Assembly: GCA_947471745.1 (NCBI GenBank) | Contig: CANJKZ010000110.1 | Span: 744,001-808,000, forward strand | Length of the DNA: 64,000 bases | Reading direction: 5' to 3' | Source: Closterium sp. Naga37s-1 | Lineage: Eukaryota; Streptophyta; Zygnematophyceae; Desmidiales; Closteriaceae | In this document: piece by piece, positions 41,301 to 55,829 of the stretch | Layout of the letters: each line of letters starts with the position of its first letter | Position numbering within the stretch: the stretch's first letter is position 1 | Made by a program: the position numbers and the translations under genes | Notes under the pieces: model-generated | Told to the model about the DNA's origin: nothing | Seen by the model: the letters and a program-made list of their open reading frames with translations, nothing else | Databases searched by the model: none

Positions 41301-42065
41301 TATCTACTCCGTGCAAGATCACCCCTCCCTTGAACCGAGCGTGTATGCACACGTTCTCCAGCTCGTATGCTCCTCCCATCTTCTGTACGCGTTATAACCA
41401 GTCCCCACTCACCGGCACATCCTCTACCCTGTGCAAGATCACCCCTCCCTTGAACCGAGCATGTATGCACACGTTCTCCAGCTCGTATGCTCCTCCCCCT
41501 TCCACTCGCCTCACAGCGGACCGCTGCGGCACCTGGTGCTCGCTGTAGTGCGTGGCGTCAGAGACTGGGAGGGGGGAGAAACAGAGGGGAAAAGGGGAGG
41601 GGGAGGGAGGGGGGGAGGGGCGGGGAAAGGGGGCACAAAAAGGGGGGAAACATAAAAAAAGGGGCGTGAAAAGGGGGCGAGAATAGGGGGAGAGGGGGGA
41701 GGGAGACGAGGGAGGACGAGGGGTTGGGGAAACGGGGGAAGCAGTGGATATGAGAGTGCGACCCTCCGCCTTGAGAATCCCGCAAAGCACTAACGGAGAC
41801 ATGCAACAAACTTACGCAGGGTTCGCATTCCGCGATGTCGCACTCGCAGAAGCGGCGTTTCCTGATCTGGAGCTGACGTGGCGTCCCTCGAGTCCACGTC
41901 AGCGTGGGTCTCGAAGTAGGACCGCGGAAGAGATTGGCCGAGGTAATCGTCATTCCGGCCGCAGATAAGACCAGCTGTGGACGCGTGAGAATCTGACACG
42001 TGGCATGAGAGCAGGAGGAGGCAAACGAGACCACGTGTACCCGTCCACCGGGACCGTCTGATCAT
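35309..42065 (-). CDS. EOGT-like GT61 (DUF563) glycosyltransferase, secreted/lumenal
   Basis: Start ATG 42065 with a signal peptide (LVCLLLLSCHVSDSHAS). Exons placed with agreeing phases: 41816-42065, 41413-41564 (YELENVCIHARFKGG), 41175-41223. Then a segment at about 40645-40830 (VIMPLTAGNPWHFLHHVIPL), HFPWWPLLAATAP (about 39600, copy 39840), CYRHAFLGLPPAFSPG (best copy about 39005-39190), about 37341-37460 (FEVRVLQFEKFDVGQQ, HQLDVLAGSH) and 35309-36093. The last junction restores GSHGAGMSNLIWLPP, the canonical DUF563 motif, followed by VLEIYPARP. The C-terminal 200 residues are Gln/Ser-rich. Family members (EOGT, plant GT61) transfer GlcNAc or pentoses in the ER/Golgi. Internal boundaries from 37460 to 41174 are approximate. 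Confidence 0.72.
36080..37110 (-). repeat. Five tandem copies of the GAGMSNLIWLPP exon
   Basis: Copies with catcag- or cctcag-type acceptors begin near 37105, 36862, 36607, 36345 and 36093. All read RAGMSNLIWLPP, VLEIYPARPSPFLLPARN and DYGRW with small changes (for example PPKAQ versus PPHAQ, one Ile for Leu). Spacers are gagg/ggga-rich. Only the 36093 copy continues into the long C-terminal tail; the others would give different short C-termini, making them candidate alternative terminal exons. Confidence 0.75.
37200..37460 (-). repeat. Two copies of the exon ending LDVLAGSH
   Basis: The copy with donor at 37340 is complete (FEVRVLQFEKFDVGQQIREA then HQLDVLAGSH). The second, with donor at 37207, keeps only IGEAHQLDVLAGSH after a ctgcag acceptor. 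Both end in the same phase, so either could join the GAGMSN exon. Confidence 0.65.
38170..39195 (-). repeat. Five tandem copies of the CYRHAFLGLPPAF exon
   Basis: Copies end at gtgagatg/gtgagacg donors near 39008, 38800, 38570, 38390 and 38160. Those at about 39150, 38930 and 38740 retain FVCYRHAFLGLPPAFSP and LLPVxxFQxFRRRAL; the two lowest are truncated. A 10-bp aaatgcctaa repeat (38280-38330) lies in the spacer of the most decayed pair. Confidence 0.7.
39735..39806. mobile_element. 16-bp palindrome inserted between exact 28-bp direct repeats
   Basis: The 28 bp starting acaggttcatggtcatgg at 39735-39762 are repeated exactly at 39779-39806. Between them is tttgagacgtctcaaa (39763-39778), a perfect palindrome of the TTTTGAG-ACGT-CTCAAAA family. 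Duplication borders and palindrome abut with no extra base. Confidence 0.75.
40775..41125 (-). repeat. Three copies of a segment reading CNEAGC
   Basis: The segment tgcaacgaggcaggctg with upstream ggcgatggtgatggttta occurs near 40800 and 40935, and as a more diverged version near 41105 (ttatacaacgaggcagcc). The lowest copy continues into the conserved exon of the EOGT-like gene; the others end in intron-like DNA. Confidence 0.55.
41261..41302. mobile_element. 42-bp perfect palindrome with AATT core
   Basis: Centre TTTTGAG-AATT-CTCAAAA at 41273-41290. Perfect pairing continues 12 bases further on each side (left arm begins tattggagtgac), well beyond the 18-bp family core. It lies between two copies of the duplicated YELENVCIHARF exon segment. 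Confidence 0.8.
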
Positions 42066-42972
42066 CGCGGAGTAAATGAGAGGATATTAATCAGCTAATC
42101 CAAGTAGGCGTACTAGAGACACGACGACGCGTGAAGAAAGCGGCAACGACGAGGAGTCCCGCGTTCTAAAGACAAGACAACCTCGAGGTAGCCGCGAGCT
42201 ACCATATATTCGTTCATGTCGCCGAGATTGTGTCTCTCGACGAAATCTCTAGCGGCGATGGCCTTTGCCAGGATCGACGGTCCACACTGTCAGCGATGCT
42301 TTCTGGCGATAATACCGCAACGGCGATAAAACCGGGAGAGACGGCGGTAATACCGTGAAATGGACGCTAAAGGTACAGAATAAGAAAGGCTAAAGATGCC
42401 TGTGACCGACAGAGCTCGTACGGCAGTAGTCCTGTGACCGACAGAGCTCGTCTCCCTTCCCGGCAAAACTAAACAGCTGCGGCTGACGTGGAGCTAGCAC
42501 GAGGTAATCGAAGCGGGATTATCCTTCACAAGATTATCCTTCACAGGATTATCTGGGTGGAGTTCTCGAAGCGCGGCAATAGCTGTGCCTTTTCAGCTGA
42601 GAGTGGGGTCTAACGGAACTGTATATTCTGTTCTTCATTCGGCTGAGGATGACAAGTTATTCGCGATACAGTTGTTGGTGAATCATTGGCCGTAAGATCC
42701 TAGCTACTAACACGACATTCTAAAATGAGAGCTTCTGTACAGAATAAGAAAGGCTAAAGATGCATTTCAGTAAGCAGCATCAGTCACCAGATCAGTGTAA
42801 GGCTGGTTATTTTGTTACAAATAACTGTGTTTAATACTCGAAGCGGATTCCCATCAATTTTCTTGCAGACATTGGTGTGCTGTAGTGGGATGAAAAAAAT
42901 CAGGAGCGAATGCATCAGGAAAATGACTTGGGAAAAACCATGCCAACACAACGATAGGCAATGAAACGATCA
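42066..42972. other. Intergenic region upstream of the EOGT-like gene
   Basis: Presumed promoter of the gene starting at 42065 and 3' flank of the CDPK-like gene. Contains a repeated cctgtgaccgacagagctcg (42399, 42432), a repeated tacagaataagaaaggctaa (42375, 42739), and short gcgataataccg repeats (42307-42355). No gene seen. Confidence 0.5.
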
Positions 42973-45900
42973 TTAAGGAAATAAAGCACGACCATAAATG
43001 CAACAAAACAAAACAGCATATGATTCAATTTCCATGTCAGACTCCTTACCGAGAATCTCATCTGCCGTGATTCTGAGGGCGGCATCTTTTGACAGCATGC
43101 GCAACACCAGATCCTTGGCTTCGTCAGAAACGCTCTCCCACACTCCCTCCCTCTCCACCTCCTCCTCCACACTCTTCTCCAATATAGCCCGAAACACCCC
43201 CTCGTCTGAGTCCCCCCAGAAGGGAAGTGCCCCCGACAAAAGGACAAACAGGATCACTCCGGCCGCCCATATGTCGGATTGTGGACCGTAGGATTCGTGG
43301 AGGACCTCTGGGGCGATGTAGAATGGCGAGCCCACGATCTCAGAAAAGCGTTCTCCTGGGAGTTGGGGAGTCGAGAGGAGAGGGGAGGGGAGAGGGGAGT
43401 TACGGTTACAAGTTTGGGGTTTGAGGGGAGAAGCGATGCAGAATGGAGAGCTCACAATCTACAAAAAGCGTTCACCTGGGTTTTGAGGAGTTAAGTGGAG
43501 AGAGGAGGGGACAGGGGAAGGGAGAGGGGAGTTAGGGTTTGTAGGTATGTGGCGCATGTCTCCTCACACTTGAGTGTGGTTTGTATTGCACAGCACCACT
43601 CTCAACACCTGAGTAAACCCACACACCTAGAGAAACGCACAACGAACCATGGAGCATCTTGATGCACAAAGTTAAATGCGATCCTTGTACTGCACAGCAC
43701 CACTCCCAACACCTCAACAACCCATTGCACCCACCTGGATTGAAGAACACCGAAACCCCATAGTCAATAACTGCAACATCCACATCATCATCCTCCCTCC
43801 TTAGAAGCACATTCTCCGGCTTCACATCGCGATGCATGATCCCCTGGGCATGCAGGTCCCTCAGCAACCCCACTAGCCGCCCCACCACTGCTGCTGCCTC
43901 ACTCTCCCCATACGCCCCCCCCTGCTGCACCCGCTGCCACAGGTCCCCCCCTTGACACAAATCCATTACTATATGAAAGTGCTGCAGAGGAGGAGGGGGA
44001 GCGGTGGGGAGGGGATGGGAGAGGAGAAGAGGGGATGAAGAGAGGAGTATAAGAATGTGTGTAAGAGCACGAAGAGAAGGGTATGAGAGAGTGTGAGCAT
44101 GATCCCCTGCACGTGCAGCCCCCTCAGCAGCCCCACCAGCCACTCCACCACTGCTGCTGCCTCTATTTCTCCATACCCCCCCCTGCTTCACCCTCTGCCA
44201 CAAGTCCCCCCCTTGAAACAAATCCATCACCAGATGCACATGCTGCAGAGGCAGGGGAGGGGGAAGGCAGGGCAAGAGGGGAGAGAAGCAAGGAAGGGGG
44301 GGAAGAGGAGAGGAGGAGACAGAGAGAATGGTATCAGCGTGTGTTCACCATCCGCTGGGCATACAGATCTCTCAGCAGCCCCACCAGCCGCCCCACCACT
44401 GCTGCCGCTTCCCTCTCGCTGTATACCCCCCTCTGCTGCACCTGCTGCCACAGGTCCCCCCCTTGACACAAATCCATCACCAGATGCACATGCTGCAGTG
44501 GGAAAGGCGGGAACAAGGGAAGGGAGTGGAGAGGATGGAGAGAGGGGTAAAAGAGTGTGTGGGTATGATCCCCTGAGCGTGATAAAAGTTGCTTTTTGAC
44601 ACGACATCTCAAAAACAACTTTTGAGACGTCTCCAAAAAAAAAAATCACCTCGTGGCTAAGAGTGTGCGTGTGCATGATCCCTCAGCAGCCCCACCAACC
44701 GTCTCACCACTGCAGGCGCCTCTGTCTCCCCTTACTGAAGCCCCTGCCACAAGCCCCCCCCAGATGGCACTCTATCTCACCTCCTCGTCTTCAAACACCC
44801 CCTGCAGCTGCACCGAGCAGGGATGCCCTCTCATCACTTCCAATATCTCCACCTCCCTCCTCACGTCTTCCGCCTCCTCCTCGCTCTGCCATGCACGTAA
44901 GCATACAAAGAATGAACATATGCACTCAGGTGACTTTTGAGTCGACTCAAAAGTTACAAAGAATGAACATATGCACTCAGGTGACTTTTGAGTCGACTCA
45001 AAAGTTACAAAGAATGAACATATGCACTCAGGTGACTTTTGAGTCAACTCAAAAGTTACAAAGAATGAACATATGCACTCAGGTGACTTTTGAGTCGACT
45101 CAAAAGTTACAAAGAATGAACATATGCACTCAGGTGACTTTTGAGTCGACTCAAAAGTTACAAAGAATGAACATATGCACTCAGAAACTGCATTTCATTG
45201 TGCCTCTCTCCTCACGTCTTCCGCCTCCTCCTCGCTCTGCCATGCACAGAAACACAAGAGTAAGCGGACGCACTCAGGACTGCGCATTTTCTAGGTGCCT
45301 CAACATTAGAAGTGCTCCTCCCTCCTCACGTCTTCCGCCTCCTCCTCGCTCTGCAATGCACAGACAAGAAAAGGATGGGCAGATGCATTCAGGCCTGTGC
45401 CTTTTTTTCAATTGGTGCTCCCCCTTCCTCCCGTCTTCTGCCTCCTCCTCACTCTGCTGTGCACAGAAACACACAAAGAATGAGCAGAAACACTCAAAGT
45501 GTGGGAAGTCGCAAAACTTGGAAACTCGTTTCAAGAATGACGGGTCACAAACGGTCACCACGAACGAATCGCATGGCTCATATGGTGTTTCAACATAGTT
45601 TCCCTCTAGGGTTTTTTCCTTAAGAATCGTTTTGCATGCATAAACTTCATCACTCCTCCGATGCACACACTGCCTGATGCTGCCCGATCTGCCCCTCCCT
45701 GTCTCTCCACCTCCCTTCCCTCGTGCCTCCTGCCTCATTAAACCACGACCTACATGTATTTTCCCCGTGGGAATCGTTTTACTCACGCGAACACTTCGTT
45801 GCTCCTCGGATGCACACACTGCCCGATGCTGCCCGATCGTCCCTTCCCTATCTCTCCGCCTCCCTTTCCCCGTCCCCCCTGCCTCATCCCACCACTACAT

Positions 45901-46752
45901 ACCTGTATTTTCCCCTTGGGGATCGTTTTACACGCGAAAACTTCGTTGCTCCTCCGATGCACACACTGCCTGATGCTGCCCGATCGTCCCCTCCCTATCT
46001 CCTCCGTACTCAATAGAAACTGCTCCGTTATATCCTCAAAAGGCCGTCTCAGCACGCTCAAACCACCACCAGAAGCACCAGCAGCAAGTGTTGTCCCTGC
46101 TCCTTCTGCTCTTCCAATTCCCCCCCCTTTCCCTGCAGAAGGACGGAGGGGCGACCCCCCTCGTCCTGCTCCCCCCACTCCCCCCACTCCCCCAACTCCC
46201 CCCACCGCCCTCTCCCCCCAGCTCCCCCCAGCATGGCTCGGGGACATGGGGGGATTGGGGGAGGATGAGGGATGGGGGGAGCGGGGGGAGTGAGGAAGAG
46301 GCTTCGAAGGGGAGTGCGAGTGAGAAAGTGAGTGAGGATGGGGCTTGGGAGAAGAAACGGAGTGAGCATGGGAGTGAGATTGGGACTTGGGAGAATAAAC
46401 GGACTGAGTGTGGGGATGAGGGTGGGGTTTGGGAGGGGAAGGCGAGTGAGAGTGGGAGCGAGAGTGGCGGTGAGGGGGAGGAGGAGAGGAGTGTTGTTGG
46501 GTCGGTTGAATCCCACCCCCTTGACGAGCGGGGGAGTGAGGGGGCGGCAAACGAGCACCAGTGTTACCACCAGTGTGGTAACCACCAGCAGCACCACCAG
46601 GGGCACCACCAACAGCAGCAAAACCACCAGCAGCAGAAATACCAGCAGCAGCACCACCAGCGCCAGCACCAAAACCGGGATCAAAACCTGCAACAGCAGA
46701 GTATCCAGCAAGCGCGCCACCACCAGCAGCTGAACTAGCAGACATTGTCCTC

Positions 46753-46766
<14 letters not shown>
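42973..46766 (-). CDS. CDPK/CaMK-like protein kinase
   Basis: Exons with agreeing phases: 45903-46766 (ATG 46766), 44781-44885, 43735-43981, 43050-43355; then read-through to a stop at 42973 or an unfound exon. Motifs: IGRGRSGSIRQC (glycine loop with Ser), FACKTI (Lys), EDVRREVEIL (helix C Glu), MHRDVKPEN, VIDYG (Tyr in place of Phe of DFG), GERFSEIVGSPFYIAPEVL, DIWAAGVILFVLLSG. This activation segment is typical of CDPKs and related kinases. The first 250 residues are Gly/Ala/His/Ser/Pro-rich and disordered. No EF-hand is visible downstream, so calcium binding cannot be claimed. Each of the first three kinase exons has tandem copies. It may instead be joined to the polyQ ORF upstream, which overlaps its start by 14 bp in another frame. 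Confidence 0.75.
43840..44770 (-). repeat. Four tandem copies of the kinase catalytic-loop exon start
   Basis: Segments reading HFHIVMDLCQGGDLWQ or HVHLVMDLFQGGDLWQ start at 43981, about 44246 and 44500, with a remnant near 44690-44760. Only the 43981 copy contains the complete MHRDVKPEN to DYG part; the others break off after RDLHAQ or RDLYAQ. Palindrome-like tttttgacacgacatctc and cttttgagacgtctcc sequences (44593-44640) sit between the upper two copies. Confidence 0.7.
44935..45156. repeat. 51-bp array with five TTTTGAG-TCGA-CTCAAAA palindromes
   Basis: Palindromes at 44935, 44986, 45037 (core TCAA), 45088 and 45139, separated by 33-bp copies of gttacaaagaatgaacatat plus gcactcaggtgac. 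The array is intronic in the CDPK-like gene. Because 51 is a multiple of three, frames stay open on both strands. Confidence 0.9.
45200..45480 (-). repeat. Copies of the kinase helix-C exon start
   Basis: Partial copies of gcagagcgaggaggaggcgg (SEEEAED) occur near 45236, 45350 and 45460, in addition to the functional exon ending at 44885. Confidence 0.6.
45620..46010 (-). repeat. Three copies of the kinase glycine-loop exon end
   Basis: GRSGSIRQCVHRRSNEVFACK is coded by the exon ending at 45903. Similar segments at about 45770-45860 (GRSGSIGQCVHPRSNEVFA) and 45605-45700 (RSGSIRQCVHRRSDEVYACK) follow. The spacer between copies is also duplicated, giving a period of roughly 150 bp. Confidence 0.65.
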
Positions 46767-50547
<3,781 letters not shown>

Positions 50548-52213
50548 GGCGGCGAGAATTGTCGGCCTCTGAGGCGGCTCAGGACAAGATTAATCCGTAG
50601 TGTTAGAGGCAGTTTTCTAGGTGCCTAAAGAATATATTACTAGTGCAGACAGAAAGCCGCGCAAGGAACGGTGTGACGTAACAGGGGTAATATCTTTCTT
50701 CAAGGCGCCTCAGTAATAAAAATGATACGACGTACCATGCTTGCGACGTCACGCTCGACCATCACATGGGATAAGAGATCGACGACTAGCGGGTTAGAAC
50801 CGTTAAGAGTTTTGACGCCTAGCCGTCCGTCACCTTGCACTGAGCCTTCGCGGCTTCAGTCTATATTGCCTTCGTCAATCGGGAACGTGTCATTAGAAAG
50901 GGTCATAAGAATGTATCACTAAAATGTGTCTTAAAATCGCGTCGGTAAAATGTGTCAGTTAACAGTGCCTTAGTGTCAGCTAATGGATCATTCTAAACGC
51001 AGCTTCAGACCTAAAGCAGCAGCAACTCTACAGCGTCTACTTTCCAGGTGTCCAGATAAATAGGCGAAACGCCTACGAAAAATTACGCTCGCGGTTGTAG
51101 GTCGGAGCGAATCGAAGTCAAGTGCAGGAGCAACTGCACCCTCTGAAAAGGGACGAACGTGAAACTCAGCCACCACCACTCACACCCTCTGAAAAGGGAC
51201 AAACGGCCATTCACTTTGAGATAGAACTTCAATTGCTGAAATGCAGGCTCCAAGAATAAGAACCACACTACACCACAAACAAGCAATGCCTGAACCTGAA
51301 CCGAAGCCCAGCCATACAGAAATGCAAGCGGTGGAACAGAGTGAAGTGAACCCAACTGGGGAAAAGGCCAGAAAAGGAGGCCTGAGGCCATTTGTGTAAT
51401 AAAACTAGGGATATTGCACCCAACCTAGCTGAACCGAGCGTTCACTAGTCGGGGATGTTTGAAAGTTTGGAATGAACCAGAAGCTGGAAATGCAGTAGAT
51501 TGGGTGGCGTTGGGCCAGTGGGAGTGTCGGCAGTAGAGTGTCATTCGTGCATTGGTCGTTGTTGGGCAATTGGGAGTGCCAGCTGTAGATTGGCCCCTCG
51601 AAAATGTCGCATCGCAGGTCGCTCTTGTCTTTGTTGTGATTGGATCATTGAAGGGTTGCAGTGAAGCTCAGCCACAGACTCACGTTGCAAGGCTGGCGGG
51701 AAAATGGGAGCACAAGTAAGGATGCGGTGAAAGTGCAAAAATCGCAGGATCGTCTGCAAATATCGAGCCCCACAATCGAGTGGGCAGATCGATCGGCGAA
51801 ACATGGCGACCGCGATGCTGTAACGATCGCACCTGAGAATTGACAGATCTCCCGCGATCAGTGATAAGTCGCATTCACACACTGTACATAAATTTTGGCC
51901 AAAAAGTCCACTGTAGCATGGTTACAAAGCAGTAAATAGGGTAACCGATCTGCACATCGATCGCGACTGACGATCGATCGTCTACTTTCACCGCGTTCTA
52001 AGGTGCTTCAGTAGTGAAGCACATGTGTTGCGTTTAGAGAATTCGACTGTATTTTAAAACACCACATTTTGCGTAACCACCAACACAAAGTGCTCGACTC
52101 ACCATCCAGCACTTTAGGTACAGTAGTGAGCCAGCCAACCTGCAATTTGAAACCAAAAAAAAATGTGGAAACAATATAGGCAAGTAAGAACACGCACGCA
52201 CCTGAACTGGTGT
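50548..52213. other. Intergenic region upstream of the polyQ gene
   Basis: Contains palindrome-like relatives of the family (ctgaggcggctcag at 50569, ttttctaggtgcctaaag at 50611, caaggcgcctcag at 50702) and a duplicated ctctgaaaagggac (51139, 51186). Otherwise no gene or element is recognised. The polyQ promoter should lie near 50548-50900. Confidence 0.45.
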
Positions 52214-55200
52214 TTATGAATTGTCGTCGTCATCGTCATCATCATCATCACTACCGTATGCACCAAGCCCTAAGCCAACACCCAAAGATCCTCCATCCTT
52301 TTTCTCAGCATCCCCACATTGACTAGCATTGTCCTTCTGCCTTGTCGCCTCTCCCTCGTCACAGCCCCGCTTTCCTTGATCACCAGTAACAGAGACCCCT
52401 TCTACACCACTCCGTGCTCCATCCAAATCATTAGAAACAACTTTTGCAGGATCAGCTTTAGAAACACCGGCAGCTCTAGATTCGGCCACTTTATCTGGAG
52501 CTCCTCCGGACTTGGCTTTTGGCTTCGCCTTGAGCTGAACCTTCACGCCCAGACGAGGCATCATTGGGAGATCGGGCTCCTTCCGTTTTCGAAGAGCCGC
52601 CAATACAGAAGAGCCGGACGAGCCAGGAGCACCAGAAGCACCAGTTGCTTGTGAAGTTGCCGCCTCAGGAGCGGGATGAGAATCAACAGAGACTGTTCGG
52701 CTCAGAAGGGCAGCCTGGAGGATAATCCACGATGGGGCGTGATGAATAAAGAAGAGAAATAACATAATACTTCAATCATAGGAGGTGATGCGAAGGCCAC
52801 AGAGAAATGCATGGGAGAACATATGCGAGAGGCTATTAGGGGTAAATGAGCAGTGCACTTGATAAGAACATTTTTTAGTTGACTCAATGGCCAAGATGCA
52901 CAGAGGAAAGACACACACATGGGGAAGAACACACACCCGGCACACACACATGAAACTGTTCTCAAGAGTACGAGAGTAGGGCACACACCTGAAACTCTGT
53001 GAGTGCACGCCTGTCTTCATCGTCCTTCTCCTTCTCGTCCTCCCTCTTCTTCTGCAAGCCACGAAACAACGATTCTTCAAGTTCACTCAATAAAGCTCTT
53101 TCACTTAACGAGGCTCATATGCGCTTCTCTACTTTAATTTCCCACTGCTTTACGGTTCTGATGGGTTCAATCGGATCTCCGACTGACCTGCTCCACTGCT
53201 TCGAGAAACTCCAGCTCGTCCTCATCCAATGCCCTTGGTGGGCCTGATGGGGTGACCAACACACACAGCAGCAGCAGCACCTATCCGCTCCTCTGCTTTA
53301 CGGTTCTGATGGGTTCAATTGGATCTCCGACTGACCTGCTCCACTGCTTTGAGAAACTCCAGCTCGTCCTCATCCAATGCCCTTGGTGGGCCTGATGGGG
53401 TGACCAACACACACAGCAGCAGCAGCACCTATCCGCTCCTCTGCTTTACGGTTCTGATGGGTTCAATTGGATCTCCGACTGACCTGCTCCACTGCTTCGA
53501 GAAACTCCAGCTCGTCCTCATCCAATGCCCTTGGTGGGCCTGATGGGGTGACCAACACACACAGCAGCAGCAGCACCTATCCGCTCCTCTGCTTTACGGT
53601 TCTGATGGGTTCAATTGGATCTCCGACTGACCTGCTCCACTGCTTTGAGAAACTCCAGCTCGTCCTCATCCAATGCCCTTGGTGGGCCTGATGGGGTGAC
53701 CAACACACACAGCAGCAGCAGCACCTATCCGCTCCTCTGCTTTACGGTTCTGATGGGTTCAATTGGATCTCCGACTGACCCGCTCCACTGCTTTGAGAAA
53801 CTCCAGCTCGTCCTCATCCAATGCCCTTGGTGGGCCTGATGGGGTGACCAACACACACAGCAGCAGCAGCACCTATCCGCTCCTCTGCTTTACGGTTCTG
53901 ATGGGTTCAATTGGATCTCCGACTGACCTGCTCCACTGCTTTGAGAAACTCCAGCTCGTCCTCATCCAATGCCCTTGGTGGGCCTGATGGGGTGACCAAC
54001 ACACACAGCAGCAGCAGCACCTATCCGCTCCTCTGCTTTACGGTTCTGATGGGTTCAATTGGATCTCCGACTGACCTGCTCCACTGCTTTGAGAAACTCC
54101 AGCTCGTCCTCATCCAATGCCCTTGGTGGGCCTGATGGGGTGACCAACACACACAGCAGCAGCAGCACCTATCCGCTCCTCTGCTTTACGGTTCTGATGG
54201 GTTCAATTGGATCTCCGACTGACCTGCTCCACTGCTTTGAGAAACTCCAGCTCGTCCTCATCCAATGCCCTTGGTGGGCCTGATGGGGTGACCAACACAC
54301 ACAGCAGCAGCAGCACCTATCCGCTCCTCTGCTTTACGGTTCTGATGGGTTCAATTGGATCTCCGACTGACCTGCTCCACTGCTTCGAGAAACTCCAGCT
54401 CGTCCTCATCCAATGCCCTTGGTGGGCCTGATGGGGTGACCAACACACACAGCAGCAGCAGCACCTATCCGCTCCTCTGCTTTACGGTTCTGATGGGTTC
54501 AATTGGATCTCCGACTGACCTGCTCCACTGCTTTGAGAAACTCCAGCTCGTCCTCATCCAATGCCCTTGGTGGGCCTGATGGGGTGACCAACACACACAG
54601 CAGCAGCAGCACCTATCCGCTCCTCTGCTTTACGGTTCTGATGGGTTCAATTGGATCTCCGACTGACCTGCTCCACTGCTTTGAGAAACTCCAGCTCGTC
54701 CTCATCCAATGCCCTTGGTGGGCCTGATGGGGTGACCAACACACACATGACACACTGTACCTATCTGCTGCTCTGCTCTACGGTTGTGACGGGTTCAGTG
54801 GGGTTGAAGTGATTCACTGACTGACCTGCTCCACTGCTTCAAGAAACTCCAGCTCGTCCTCATCCAATGCCCTTGGTGGGCCTGATGGGGTGAGACACAG
54901 CATTACAGAGCACAGCACCGCACACCACCACGCAGCACAGCACAGAAGAGCACAGAAGAGCACAGAAGAGCACAGCACCACACCATCGCATTGCATGGCA
55001 CGGCACAATTTAACAGAAGAAAGCGCACCAGCAAAGCACAGTCAAATTCCGAAACGTAGCAAACATGTGAGAACAATGAAGCCAAATGAGCAAACTGGCA
55101 GTCTTCAACGTATTATATGCAAGCAGTTCAGAATATGGGCACGTATGATATGCTACGGTTTGGCTGCGTTGGCATATTGATACAGACTTGTCGAGCCCTG

Positions 55201-55290
55201 GTTACAATACCCCCAGAGGAGCTAGGCTTACGGTTTTTGAATTTCTCCTTGTGCTCCGCTTCTTTCTTCTCCTTCTGCTCTTTCAAAATC

Positions 55291-55365
<75 letters not shown>

Positions 55366-55749
55366 GGCTGACTTCCTGAAGCTGCTCGCAGAAACGGCTG
55401 CATGGCGGTTTTTTAACGCCGAGCCATCCTCCTACCAAGCTGCCAAGCTCTTACATCAATACCGGCAGCGGTGGTCGGAGGCTCTTCAAAGGGGGCAGTC
55501 GATTGGGTACCTGGAAAAGTGCAACATAGCAGCAGCGGTAGAAAACCCGCTACTAGAGACAGCGGGTGAGGCCCCGTCCCTTGGGGACTGCCTCTCGGTT
55601 CTTGATCCTGCACTGGATCTTGCTTAGAGGGTGCTGAGCTGAGGAGTGAGTAGGAAGTGTAATATGTGTTAGCCCTACTTGTGTGATACCTATACCTTGC
55701 ATGTCTGTTCACCTTAACTATCAATGAAAGGGCCATTAGAGAGAGAGAG

Positions 55750-55829
<80 letters not shown>

